From positions 1 through 57,232 of the forward strand of contig NZ_FMUX01000014.1 of assembly GCF_900101345.1 (NCBI RefSeq): a stretch of DNA of 57,232 bases. The letters are read 5' to 3'. Positions within the stretch are counted from its first letter, which is position 1; every line of letters begins with the position of its first letter. This document shows, piece by piece, positions 45,993 to 54,365 of the stretch. A model generated the notes under the pieces. That model was not told the DNA's origin and made no database searches. It saw nothing but the letters and a program-made list of their open reading frames with translations. This stretch comes from Desulfoluna spongiiphila. Lineage in GTDB: Bacteria > Desulfobacterota > Desulfobacteria > Desulfobacterales > Desulfolunaceae. The translations under genes were made by a program, and so were the position numbers.

Positions 45993-46228
45993 GGGAGTCA
46001 CCTGTATGCAGTTAAATTGACAGAAAGATCACTATAGGTGGGTTTGGGGTTGAAAGGCAAGGTGATTGGCGGTTTTTCTGCATTGGCGGGCAAGGTTTTC
46101 TGCTGTCGGATGAAAAAAGGGTTGCAAAAGGTCGGGGGTTGGTGCATGTTTCTGCTCGTAGAAACAAAGGGCGGCCGGACCGGTAAGGCAGGACCGCAGA
46201 CAGACGATACAGATTCAGGAGAGTAGAT

Positions 46229-47446
46229 ATGACCACCGACATCCGCAGCCTTGAAATGCCCAACGCCGAAGGTTACTTTGGAGACTATGGCGGCAGCTTT
46301 GTTCCGCCCGAACTTCAGGCCATCCTTGATGAGATCACCGCCGCGTACAACGAGATCAAGGACGATCCCACCTTTGTCGACGAGCTGACAACCCTCATGA
46401 AGGATTTTGTGGGACGCCCCAGCGCCCTGTTTTACTGTAAAAACCTCTCCGAGAAGATCGGGGGCGCTCAGATCTACCTCAAGCGCGAAGACCTCAACCA
46501 CACCGGTGCCCACAAGATCAACCACTGCCTGGGCGAGGCCCTGCTGGCCAAGCGCATGGGCAAGAAAAAGCTCATCGCCGAAACCGGTGCCGGGCAGCAC
46601 GGCGTGGCCCTGGCCACGGCCGCTGTCCTCGTGGGGCTGGAGTGCGATATCTACATGGGGGTCATCGACATTGAAAAAGAGAAGCCCAATGTCACCCGCA
46701 TGCGGATCCTGGGCGCCAACGTGATTCCCGTCACCCGCGGAACCCAGACCCTCAAAGACGCCGTGGACGCCGCCTTCGAAGCCTATCTTGCCGATCCGGT
46801 GACCCAGCTCTACGCCATCGGTTCCGTGGTGGGGCCCCACCCCTTTCCCATGATGGTGCGCGATTTCCAGAAGATCATCGGCATCGAAGCCAGGGCCCAG
46901 TTCCAGGAAAAATACGGCAAACTCCCCGGTCACCTCGTGGCCTGCGTGGGGGGGGGCTCCAACGCCATGGGCCTTTTTGCCGCTTTCCTTGAGGACGAAG
47001 GGGTCAAGATGCACGGGGTAGAGCCCTCGGGCACAGGTCTGGAAGAAGGGCAGCACGCCGCCACCCTCTCCCTGGGCAGCCCCGGGACCCTGCACGGCTT
47101 CAAGTCCTACCTCCTCCAGGACGAGGTCGGTGAGCCCCTCCCCGTCTACTCTGTTGCCAGCGGCCTTGACTATCCCGGCGTCGGGCCCCAGCACAGCCTG
47201 TTGAAGGATATCAACCGGGTCACATACGTCACCGCTGGCGATGAAGAGACCATCGACGCCCTCTTCGAACTCTCCAGAACGGAAGGGATCATCCCCGCCA
47301 TCGAGAGCGCCCACGCCGTGGCCTATGCCATGACCCTGGCCAAAGAACTCCCCAAAGAGGAGACCATCCTCATCAACCTTTCGGGCCGTGGGGACAAAGA
47401 CATCGATTTTGTCGTGGAAAACTACGGAAAGAAATACGGCGTGTAG
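46229..47446 (+). CDS. trpB: Tryptophan synthase beta chain
   Basis: 405 residues, TrpB1 type. Condenses indole with serine, using PLP. Motifs: GYFGDYGGSFVPPEL, the PLP lysine in NHTGAHKINHCLGEAL, the catalytic Glu in IAETGAGQHGVA, the phosphate-binding GGGSNAMG, and LEEGQHAATL...GLDYPGVGP. Length agrees with family (397 in E. coli). The ATG is 7 bases after AGGAG. No trpA or other trp gene is adjacent, unlike the usual trpBA pair; a terminator follows at 47591. Confidence 0.95.
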   Translation: MTTDIRSLEMPNAEGYFGDYGGSFVPPELQAILDEITAAYNEIKDDPTFVDELTTLMKDFVGRPSALFYCKNLSEKIGGAQIYLKREDLNHTGAHKINHCLGEALLAKRMGKKKLIAETGAGQHGVALATAAVLVGLECDIYMGVIDIEKEKPNVTRMRILGANVIPVTRGTQTLKDAVDAAFEAYLADPVTQLYAIGSVVGPHPFPMMVRDFQKIIGIEARAQFQEKYGKLPGHLVACVGGGSNAMGLFAAFLEDEGVKMHGVEPSGTGLEEGQHAATLSLGSPGTLHGFKSYLLQDEVGEPLPVYSVASGLDYPGVGPQHSLLKDINRVTYVTAGDEETIDALFELSRTEGIIPAIESAHAVAYAMTLAKELPKEETILINLSGRGDKDIDFVVENYGKKYGV

Positions 47447-47535
47447 CCAGGGGCTGAGCCCCTGGACCCCAGGTTCGCGAATGCTCCCGACCTTCGTTCC
47501 TCAGGTCGATCACATTCGCTGACGGGCTTCGCCCG
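47447..47535 (+). repeat. 3'-end repeat family, subtype with CAGGGG hairpin (R15)
   Basis: Begins at the base after the trpB stop: CCAGGGGCTGAGCCCCTGG, ACCCCAGGTTCGC, then a hairpin with loop TTCGTTCCTCA and right arm ending CACATTCGC, and ACGGGCTTCGCCCGT. Same module order as R10, inverted. The GCCTCCGGCGGC end is missing. Confidence 0.8.
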
Positions 47536-47590
47536 TAACCACCCTCACTGTCGCGCGTTGTGGCAATGGGGTGTGGTGCCAATGTAAATA

Positions 47591-47622
47591 GAAGGCCGTC
47601 CCTTGTGGGCGGCCTTTTTTCT
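47591..47622 (+). terminator. Rho-independent terminator of trpB
   Basis: AAGGCCGTCCC pairs with GGGCGGCCTT around TTGT, followed by TTTTTT. Confidence 0.8.
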
Positions 47623-47685
47623 TTGTGATTGTTCCTTTGGCATTAGGTTGGCGCAAATGGATAATCACACAGTGGGGCCAATAAT

Positions 47686-47768
47686 ACCGCTGGGATTTGA
47701 CCCGAGGAACGAGGGGCAAAGCCCGGCGGTAACCTGCTCTCAAGGTGGCTCACCTTGGCGCCGGAGGC
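47686..47768 (-). repeat. 3'-end repeat family, half copy (R16)
   Basis: Hairpin at 47686-47730: ACCGCTGGGATTTGACCC with GGGGCAAAGCCCGGCGGT around GAGGAACGA, then CAAGGTGGCTCACCTTG and GCGCCGGAGGC. It ends 8 bp from the stop of the antiporter gene on the minus strand. Confidence 0.85.
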
Positions 47769-47775
47769 ATGTTTT

Positions 47776-48744
47776 TTATTGAAAAAGCTCCATGGCCACC
47801 CAGGCGTTGTAGCCGATGTAGGCGGCCACGAGGAGGGCGCCTTCGAATCGGTTGACGCGGCCCGAGCCTTTGAACCCGTAGCCGATGACAAAAAGGGAGA
47901 GGGTGAGGGCGCCCATGGTGAGGGCATCCCGGGTGAGGACCTCCGGGCCCACGTTCATGGGGTGGATGGCCCCTGCGATGCCCACCACGGCCAGGGTGTT
48001 GAAGAGGTTGGAGCCGAGGACGTTACCCAGGGCGATGTCGTGTTCTCCCTTGCGGGTGGCGATGACCGAGGAGGCCAGTTCGGGAAGAGAGGTCCCCACG
48101 GCGACGATGGTGAGGCCGATGATCATGTCGTTGACGCCGAAGGCTCGGGCCATGGCCACGGCGCCCCAGACCAGGATCCGGGAGGCGATGACAAGGACGA
48201 CGAGGCCGGAGGCAAGCCGGAAGAGGGCCTGGGGAAGGGACTGTGTGTCGTCGGCAAGGCCCTGCTCGGTTTCGTCTGCGAGGGTGTCGCCGCGGCGTTT
48301 GAGGCCCTGGAAAATGGTCCAGGCCATGAGGCCGCCGAAGATGCCCAAAAGGATCCAGGCGTCCGTGGCGCTGATGTGGCCGTCGGCGATCTGATAGGCG
48401 GACAGGGCGGTGATGGCGGTGAGGAGGGGCAGCTCTTTTTTCAGCACCTGGGACTGGACGGTGATGGGAGCGATGAGTGCCGTAACCCCTAAAATGAGGG
48501 CGATGTTGGTGATGTTGGACCCGTAGGCGTTGCCCAGGGCAAGGCCCGGGTTGCCCTGGGTGGCGGCGAGGCCGGAGACCACCATTTCAGGGGCCGAGGT
48601 GCCGAATCCCAGGATCACCATTCCGATGAGAAGGGGGGGCATGCCGAGGTGACGGGCGGTGGCTGCAGCTCCGTCCACAAAACGGTCTGCGCTCCAGACG
48701 ATGAGGGCCAGGCCGGAAATGACAGCAAGAAAAGCAAGGGGCAT
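47776..48744 (-). CDS. Calcium/sodium antiporter (CaCA family)
   Basis: 322 residues with ten hydrophobic segments in two inverted halves, in the inner membrane. Each half carries an alpha-repeat: GFGTSAPEMVVSGLAATQGNPGLALGNAYGSNITN and AVGTSLPELASSVIATRKGEHDIALGNVLGSNLFN, with the ion-binding Glu in each (TSAPE, TSLPE). A hydrophilic loop (KRRGDTLADETEQGLADD) links the halves. YrbG-like; exchanges Ca2+ for Na+ by family. The ATG at 48744 begins with the first membrane helix; ribosome binding site is weak, and longer in-frame starts exist (48870). Confidence 0.9.
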   Translation of the reverse strand: MPLAFLAVISGLALIVWSADRFVDGAAATARHLGMPPLLIGMVILGFGTSAPEMVVSGLAATQGNPGLALGNAYGSNITNIALILGVTALIAPITVQSQVLKKELPLLTAITALSAYQIADGHISATDAWILLGIFGGLMAWTIFQGLKRRGDTLADETEQGLADDTQSLPQALFRLASGLVVLVIASRILVWGAVAMARAFGVNDMIIGLTIVAVGTSLPELASSVIATRKGEHDIALGNVLGSNLFNTLAVVGIAGAIHPMNVGPEVLTRDALTMGALTLSLFVIGYGFKGSGRVNRFEGALLVAAYIGYNAWVAMELFQ

Positions 48745-48899
48745 CAAAATATGTAAGCCTTGTAGAGTCAGCGGGTTAAAGTTGGCGGTGTCGATTGAAT
48801 GTGTCCGGGGGACACGATGGCCCGGAGGTGTTGCCAAACCATGTGTACCGTAGCATAAAGAGCTGTGCAAAGAAATTAATATGGAAAGGAGGATGTGCG

Positions 48900-49838
48900 A
48901 TGACGGATGTCATGATTCTGGCCCGGGACGCCCGGGTCTACCTGCCGCTGGTGGAGGCCGCAGGGTTGCCCGATGTCACCCTTCATGCCTGTGAAACGGT
49001 GGCCGGGGCAAGGGGGACCGTGGCAGTCTGTGAGGTGATCCTCGGCCAGCCGGACATGGTGGCCCGGGTCCTTCCCGAGGCCCACAGGCTCGCGTGGGTC
49101 CAGTCGACCTTTGCCGGGGTGGACGCCCTGTGCCGCCCGGGGCTGAGAAGGGATTACCTCCTTACCGGGGTGAAGGGGATCTTCGGGCCGCTCATGAGCG
49201 AGTATGTCTTCGGATACATCCTGGCCACGGAGCGCAGGGTGATTGACGTGCGGGCGAATCAGCAGGAGAAGGCCTGGGTCCCCCTTTCGTACCGGAGCAT
49301 CCGGGGCCTGACTTTGGGTGTGTGCGGGCTGGGTTCCATCGGGGGGCATGTGGCAGAGACGGGGCGTCATTTCGGCATGCGGGTTCTCGGGTACCGTCGC
49401 CGCCAGGGGGCATCCCAGGGGGTGGACCAGCTTTTCTCCGGGCCCGGGTTCCACGATTTTTTGTCGCAGTGCGACTATGTGGTCTCCGTGCTTCCGGCCA
49501 CGCCGTCCACCCACCACCTGTTTAACCGAGAGGCCTTTTCCGCCATGAAGCCCTCGGCGGTGTTCATGAATGTGGGGCGCGGCAGCACGGTTTGTGAGCC
49601 GGACCTCATGGCGGCCCTTGAGACAAGGCAGATCGCAGGGGCGGTGCTGGACGTTTTTGAAGAGGAGCCCCTGGCCCCGGAACATCCCCTGTGGGAAACG
49701 GAAGGGGCCGTGGTGACACCCCACATCGCCGCCTTCAGTTTTCCCGAAGAGATCGCCGGGATCTTCTGCCGGAATTTTGCGGCCTGGAGGGCAGGGGCCG
49801 AACCGGCATATCCCGTGGATTTTGATCAGGGGTATTGA
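48900..49838 (+). CDS. D-2-hydroxyacid dehydrogenase, GhrA-like
   Basis: 312 residues. NAD(P)-dependent dehydrogenase: catalytic domain start MTDVMILARDARVYLPLVEA, Rossmann motif LTLGVCGLGSIGGHVAETGRHFGMRVLGYRR, catalytic Arg in NVGRGSTV, Glu in VFEEEPLAPEHPLW, His in VVTPHIAA. It probably reduces glyoxylate, hydroxypyruvate or a related 2-keto acid. The ATG is 7 bases after AAAGGAGG, the strongest ribosome binding site in its area; a longer frame from 48795 is non-coding. It is divergent from the Ca2+/Na+ antiporter. Confidence 0.9.
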   Translation: MTDVMILARDARVYLPLVEAAGLPDVTLHACETVAGARGTVAVCEVILGQPDMVARVLPEAHRLAWVQSTFAGVDALCRPGLRRDYLLTGVKGIFGPLMSEYVFGYILATERRVIDVRANQQEKAWVPLSYRSIRGLTLGVCGLGSIGGHVAETGRHFGMRVLGYRRRQGASQGVDQLFSGPGFHDFLSQCDYVVSVLPATPSTHHLFNREAFSAMKPSAVFMNVGRGSTVCEPDLMAALETRQIAGAVLDVFEEEPLAPEHPLWETEGAVVTPHIAAFSFPEEIAGIFCRNFAAWRAGAEPAYPVDFDQGY

Positions 49839-49877
49839 TCTTTGGGGAGGTACAAACATAAAACATACACAAGCGAT

Positions 49878-49960
49878 GCCTCCGGCGGCAAGATGAGCCA
49901 CCTTGAAAGCGGGTTGCCGCTGCGCTTTAACCCTCGTTCCTCGGGTTAACTCACAGCGGC
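49878..49960 (+). repeat. 3'-end repeat family, half copy (R17)
   Basis: Starts 40 bp after the dehydrogenase stop. Hairpin at 49916-49960: GCCGCTGCGCTTTAACCC with GGGTTAACTCACAGCGGC around TCGTTCCTC. Confidence 0.85.
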
Positions 49961-50001
49961 ATTTATTCGTGACGTGAATATTTGTTTTTTTGCTTGAGCC
50001 C

Positions 50002-50418
50002 TTACCTGCTGGAAACGGGTTCCCTCACCAGGTGGGCGTCACCCTGAAAACCGAACCGGCGATACCAGGCGTCCAGGGCCTTGACGTCGAGGAGGGGCGG
50101 GGTGCCGTCGGGGCAGGGGGTGGGGCTCAGGCTGATGGCCACGCAGAGCCTGTTGGCTTCGCGGCAGAGTTCTTCGAGCATTTTGGTGCCGTTGCCGCTG
50201 CCGGGGATGAAGGCTCCCAGATGGTACAGGTGGACCACCTCCCGGTCGTCCTGGACCATGACGGCCAGGGCGATGATGCCGATGGGGGTGCCGCAGAGGT
50301 CTTCAAAGACAAAGGGAAAGATTTCGACCAAGCCGGGGCCGTAGCCCACACTGAGGGCGATGCGGCCGGAAAACCGGCTGTAAAAAGAGAGGACAAGGGC
50401 ATGGGCGGGGCTGGCCAT
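50002..50418 (-). CDS. GNAT-like acetyltransferase, small
   Basis: 138 residues. A short GNAT-type fold is suggested by alternating strands (IFPFVFEDLCGTPIGIIALAVMVQ; VVHLYHLGAFIPGSGNGTKMLEELCREAN, where GSGNGTKML resembles an acetyl-CoA loop) and a C-terminal ALDAWYRRFGFQGDAH, the usual GNAT ending (fYerfGF). Substrate unknown. The ATG is 6 bases after GGAGA; nine more residues are possible from 50445. Confidence 0.7.
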   Translation of the reverse strand: MASPAHALVLSFYSRFSGRIALSVGYGPGLVEIFPFVFEDLCGTPIGIIALAVMVQDDREVVHLYHLGAFIPGSGNGTKMLEELCREANRLCVAISLSPTPCPDGTPPLLDVKALDAWYRRFGFQGDAHLVREPVSSR

Positions 50419-50703
50419 GGCGGGTCTCCGTGGGTAGTGCTGCATGTCGGGTTTGAATGGCTTGCAGCAGACACACAGGGGGAGTAACCGAATATGGAGT
50501 CCGCATGGTGGATTGTTTTTACATCATGTGTGGTTATAGCATGCTGATGCGGGGTGGCAACCCCTAAGGGCCCGGCCGGAAAATAAGTGTACATCCTTAA
50601 ATGTTGGCCGTTTGATTTGTGGCGGGAATTCACCGGTCGGTAAGGGGTTCATGGAATGGTATACACGTCACTACGTGTATATTTTATTTTTGTCGTAGCC
50701 CTA

Positions 50704-50821
50704 ACCCGGATATTTCATGAGAAAACGGCCAGACCAAGCGGATGGGTTTTGCCCCGGGGAACGAGGAGCAAAACCCATCTGCAACCTGCTGCCAAGGTTC
50801 ACAGCCTGTGGCCGGAGGTCG
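50704..50821. repeat. Solo MITE end fused to a 3'-end repeat half copy (R18)
   Basis: 50704-50730 reads CCCGGATATTTCATGAG plus GAAAACGGCC, exactly one left end of the MITE family, with CTAA before it. Then a repeat half copy starts: hairpin 50737-50781 pairing GATGGGTTTTGC with GCAAAACCCATC around GGGGAACGAG, a degenerate small hairpin, and GGCCGGAGG at 50813-50821. It ends 10 bp from the HD-protein stop. The rest of 50446-50703 shows no gene. Confidence 0.7.
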
Positions 50822-50830
50822 CTTGTCAAT

Positions 50831-51418
50831 CTATTCAGCGTTGTCTGCTTGGGCCATGCCGAGGCCGACCTCATCGGCTACCTTGCGCATGCCGAGGATG
50901 GTCTCGGTGATGAGCTCGGAGAGTTCCATGCCGAGCATCTCGGCCCCTTTTTCGATGATGCTCCGGTCCACGCCGGCGGCAAAACTCTTGTCCTTCCATT
51001 TTTTCTTTACGGATTTCGCCTTCATGTCCATGACACTTCGCGAGGGACGCACCAGGGCGGTGGAAGCGACCAGGCCGGTGAGTTCGTCAATGGCGTAAAG
51101 GGTCTGCTCCAGCCTGGTTTCCGGCTTGACGTCGGTGACGAGTCCCCAGCCGTGGCTGACAACGGCCCGTATCCAGGCCTCGGGCCAGCCGGCCCCAGAG
51201 AGGATCTCTTCTGCTTTTTTGCAGTGTTCGTCCGGGTACCTCTCGTAGTCAATGTCGTGGACAAGGCCGATGATTCCCCATACCTCGGGGTCTTCTCCGA
51301 ATTTTTCCGCGAAATGGCGCATGACGCCCTCAACGGAGAGGGCGTGGCGGGTGAGGCTCTCGGAGGTGGTGTAGGTCTTGAAAAGTTCCAGTGCGGCGCT
51401 GCGTGTGGGCTGGCTCAT
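50831..51418 (-). CDS. HD-domain (HDIG-like) hydrolase
   Basis: 195 residues. HD motif set: LTRHALSVEGVMRHFA, GIIGLVHDIDYERYP with the HD pair, AVVSHGWG, and IDELTGLVASTALVRPS. This pattern fits a metal-dependent phosphohydrolase of the HDIG/YfbR-like type; many homologues are annotated as hydrolases. The last 60 residues are helical (KSVKKKWKDKSFAAGVDRSIIEKGAEMLGMELSELI). The ATG is 5 bases after AAGGAG. A repeat half copy lies just beyond its stop. Confidence 0.88.
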   Translation of the reverse strand: MSQPTRSAALELFKTYTTSESLTRHALSVEGVMRHFAEKFGEDPEVWGIIGLVHDIDYERYPDEHCKKAEEILSGAGWPEAWIRAVVSHGWGLVTDVKPETRLEQTLYAIDELTGLVASTALVRPSRSVMDMKAKSVKKKWKDKSFAAGVDRSIIEKGAEMLGMELSELITETILGMRKVADEVGLGMAQADNAE

Positions 51419-51647
51419 GACGGCTCCTTGCTCTTGGGTGGCGGGTCAAGGGCAGGGCCCGGAAAAACAAAATCGGCATGCACTGGCTTTGGCGTTGTGA
51501 CTCATAACCCAGGCCAACAATCCATGAGGCTGACTCGGCACCTTTGCATCGGCGGGCAACCTGTTTCGCTTTTTCTCTTCGTAAGGGCCCTTCCCCAAAA
51601 AAGTAAAGATAACCCTTTTATTCCCAAAGGCAAGGTCGGTTCCCTAC

Positions 51648-51892
51648 CCCGGATATTTCACGAGTCGAGTGCACCCATATTCAAGGCATCAGAGCTGCAG
51701 ATGTAGTGGTTTACCTCAAGGCTCTGATAACGCAGAAGATGGGTGCACTCGGCTCGCCCAAAGGGTGAGGAAATCGAGCAGAAAACCGTGAATTACATTT
51801 TGTATTTTTGAAATATCTAAACTTTTCACAATAATCATCTGTAATAATGTTTCATTATTTCAAACGGCCCGTTTTCTCATGAAATATCCGGG
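51648..51892. mobile_element. MITE-like element, copy 3 (245 bp, inverted)
   Basis: Inverted relative to copies 1 and 2. Ends CCCGGATATTTCACGAG and CTCATGAAATATCCGGG; CTAC flanks both sides (51644-51647 and 51893-51896). The palindrome lies at about 51662-51755. The right flanking CTAC contains, on the minus strand, the TAG stop of the enoyl-CoA hydratase gene. Confidence 0.82.
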
Positions 51893-52666
51893 CTACATCT
51901 CCTCGTGCTGGTGGCGCCTCAGGGTGGTCTCAAGGACCTTGTTTTCGTATTCCAGGAACCCCTCCAGGTCCTTCATGCAGTAACCCAGGAGTTTTTTGAT
52001 GCCGAACAGGGCCTGGGGGCTTCGGTGGGCAAAGGCGTGGGCGGTTTCAAGGGCGCTTGTGCGAAGGGTGTCCTGTTTGACGACGCGGTTGACAAGGCCC
52101 AGCCCCATGGCCTCTTCCATGTTGATGTCCCGGCCAGAGTAGAGAATCTCAGCGCATTTGGCCGGGCCCAGGAGGTGGGAGAGGAAGAAGACGCCCCCGC
52201 CTTTGGGGGGCAGCCCCAGCTCCATGCCCGGGTTTTGGAAAAGGGTCTCTTCGGTGGCGATGCGGTAATCGCAGGCCAGAGAGAGGTTCATGAAGAGAAA
52301 GGCGGTGTTGCCGCTTCCGGCGTGCACCACAAAGGGGTTGATTTTGTATAGCTTCATGATGAACTGGTTGAGGCCGTTGTAGAGCCGCTTGAGCAGGGTC
52401 TGGTCGGCGATGGAGCTGCTCCCCAGGTACTGGCGATAGAAATCCAGGTACATCTCCTTGTCCAAACGCTGGGGAGAGGCCAGGATCAGGAAGACGCGGA
52501 TGGTGGGATCCCTGGAGACGGACTCCAGGTATTCCAGGATACGGGTTTTCGCCGCGAGGTCTGTGAGGTGGTGGAGCAGGTGTTTGTGGAAGGTGAGCAC
52601 CTCCACGTCTTCTATCCGCTCGCAGGTGAAGAGGTCGGTGTGGCTTTCCCGGGGAGGGTGGATCAT
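51893..52666 (-). CDS. Enoyl-CoA hydratase/isomerase family protein
   Basis: 257 residues, crotonase fold. The oxyanion-hole strand is HAGSGNTAFLFMNLSLACDYRIATEETLFQNPGMELGLPPKGGGVFFLSHLLG, typical of the family, and the C-terminal helices follow (YCMKDLEGFLEYENKVLETTLRRH). One usual catalytic Glu position is not obvious, so a non-hydratase activity is possible. The ATG is 6 bases after GGAGG. The TAG stop directly abuts MITE copy 3, so the insertion may have reset the C-terminus (…RRHQHEEM). Confidence 0.85.
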   Translation of the reverse strand: MIHPPRESHTDLFTCERIEDVEVLTFHKHLLHHLTDLAAKTRILEYLESVSRDPTIRVFLILASPQRLDKEMYLDFYRQYLGSSSIADQTLLKRLYNGLNQFIMKLYKINPFVVHAGSGNTAFLFMNLSLACDYRIATEETLFQNPGMELGLPPKGGGVFFLSHLLGPAKCAEILYSGRDINMEEAMGLGLVNRVVKQDTLRTSALETAHAFAHRSPQALFGIKKLLGYCMKDLEGFLEYENKVLETTLRRHQHEEM

Positions 52667-53160
52667 GGCGTACCTCCGTGAAGGTGGCCGCTTTGCAAAC
52701 CAAGCGGCGGGTCAATGGGGACCTTTGCAGGGTGCCGCCTGGGACGGTGGCTTCCGGCGTTGTCGGGCCTGTAACCATGAACAGATCAAAATTCGTGCCT
52801 GAGCCGCTGGGATTGTGACCATGGGCGGTTCGGACGGTGATGAAGCGCGTTGAAAGACAGGGGCATGAGGCTTTATGACCCCAAGGGGATGACGGTAAAC
52901 AGGCGGGGAGACCGCCCCGGGGATCGGGTAACGCGTGCAGGGATACAGGGTGATTTGTTGACACTCTGGAAAGCCCGCTGACAGGGGGAAGCGTGATGGC
53001 GGTTTCTAAGGCTGCCAGTCTCTTTCCTGTTACAGGTGTAGCAGATCCGCCTTTCTTTCACAATCGGATAAACGGTTGAAAAAAAAGGCAACCGGGCGTA
53101 TTTTTAAAGGGATCCCCTCACTGGAGCCTCTTACGATCAATTCCATAAGGACATCCTCCC
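52667..53160. other. Divergent promoter region, no gene
   Basis: 494 bp between the enoyl-CoA hydratase gene and the DUF523/DUF1722 gene, which point away from each other. Includes TTGACA near 52957 without a good -10 box. No repeat, palindrome or ORF worth reporting. Confidence 0.35.
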
Positions 53161-54117
53161 ATGTTTCCCAAACCCACCCTTGTCGTGAGCAAGTGCCTGG
53201 GCTTTGAGGCCTGTCGGTACAACGGACAGGCCCTTTCCGACTCCTTCGTGTCTCAGCTGACATCCTACGTGGAGTTCATCCCCGTCTGCCCCGAGGTGGA
53301 GATCGGCCTTGGCGTGCCGCGTTCACCCATCCGCCTTGCACGGGTTGAGAAGAAGCTGCATCTTTACCAGCCGGCAACGGAGCAGGTCTTAACCGATGCC
53401 ATGGCAGATTTTTCCACGGCGTGCCTGGATGCCCTTCCCCAGGTGGACGGGTTTCTCCTGAAAAACCGCTCGCCCTCCTGCGGCCCGTCGGACGTCAAGG
53501 TGTATGAGGGCCTTGCCAAATCCGCCAATGCCAAGCGGGGATCCGGTTTTTTCGCAGGCTGCGCCGGCGACCGTTTTCCGGGGCTCCCCATGGAGGACGA
53601 AGGGCGGCTGAAAAATTACGAGCTCCGGGAGCAGTTTTTGATCCGCGTGTACTCCCTGGCCAGGTTCCGGCAGGCAAAAAAGAGCGGCCGGATGCGGGAC
53701 CTGGTGGCCTTTCACAGCACCCACAAGCTGTTGCTCCTTGCCTGGAACCAGACCCGGTTTCGTGCCTGCGGGAAGATCACCGCCAACCATGAGAAGCGCC
53801 CCGTGGCCGCGGTATTTGCCCTGTATGAGGAGGAGCTGAAAAAAGCCCTTGCCACACGGCCCCGGGCACCGTCGATGATCAACACCCTCATGCACGCCTT
53901 TGGCTGGGTCTCCGACGGCCTCTCCAGAGAGGAGAGGGCCTATTTCCTGGAGAGCCTTGAGGAGTACCGCGATGAGCGGATTCCCCTTGCCGCCCTGCTG
54001 CGTCTTATCAAGGGATATGCCGTGCGCTTTGACCAGGAGTATCTGCTGGATCAGGTGATTCTGGAACCGTTTCCCACCACCCTGGTGAAGCTGTCGGACT
54101 CCGGCAAAGGACGTTGA
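53161..54117 (+). CDS. DUF523 and DUF1722 (YbgA-like) fusion protein
   Basis: 318 residues. Residues 1 to about 150: DUF523, with VSKCLGFEACRYNG, FIPVCPEVEIGLGVPR and LKNRSPSCGP, three Cys-containing motifs that probably hold a metal or Fe-S cluster. Residues about 185-305: DUF1722/YbgA (LVAFHSTHKLLLLAWNQ...INTLMHAFGWVS...YFLESLEEYRDERIPLAALLRLIKGYAVRFDQEYLLDQ). The fusion is a common bacterial form; it has been discussed in connection with DNA photolyase and thiouracil metabolism, but no function is certain. The ATG is 9 bases after AAGGA. Confidence 0.9.
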   Translation: MFPKPTLVVSKCLGFEACRYNGQALSDSFVSQLTSYVEFIPVCPEVEIGLGVPRSPIRLARVEKKLHLYQPATEQVLTDAMADFSTACLDALPQVDGFLLKNRSPSCGPSDVKVYEGLAKSANAKRGSGFFAGCAGDRFPGLPMEDEGRLKNYELREQFLIRVYSLARFRQAKKSGRMRDLVAFHSTHKLLLLAWNQTRFRACGKITANHEKRPVAAVFALYEEELKKALATRPRAPSMINTLMHAFGWVSDGLSREERAYFLESLEEYRDERIPLAALLRLIKGYAVRFDQEYLLDQVILEPFPTTLVKLSDSGKGR

Positions 54118-54365
54118 GTCCGGGGGACCGGGGCAGGAACAAACCCTGAGAGATCTTCTGAAAATGCACATTTCTGGTCGTGCCGGCATACCGGAGTGCT
54201 TTTTTTAGCGCGGTGAACGGGGCATGGTTGGGATGTCTCTGCAAAAGGGGCACAGGCAACGCCCTTTTTCGGTTGACGTAGGAAGGGGTTGTCTGTTCTT
54301 TTTGAGGTTTGGTGGGGGCGTGTGTTTTTTAGCATGATACGGTTGGTTTGGGGTTTGGGAAAAAA

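Noticed and set aside
46038..46226. trp leader peptide upstream of trpB
   Set aside because: The frame has only one Trp, and no alternative terminator/antiterminator pair was seen before trpB.
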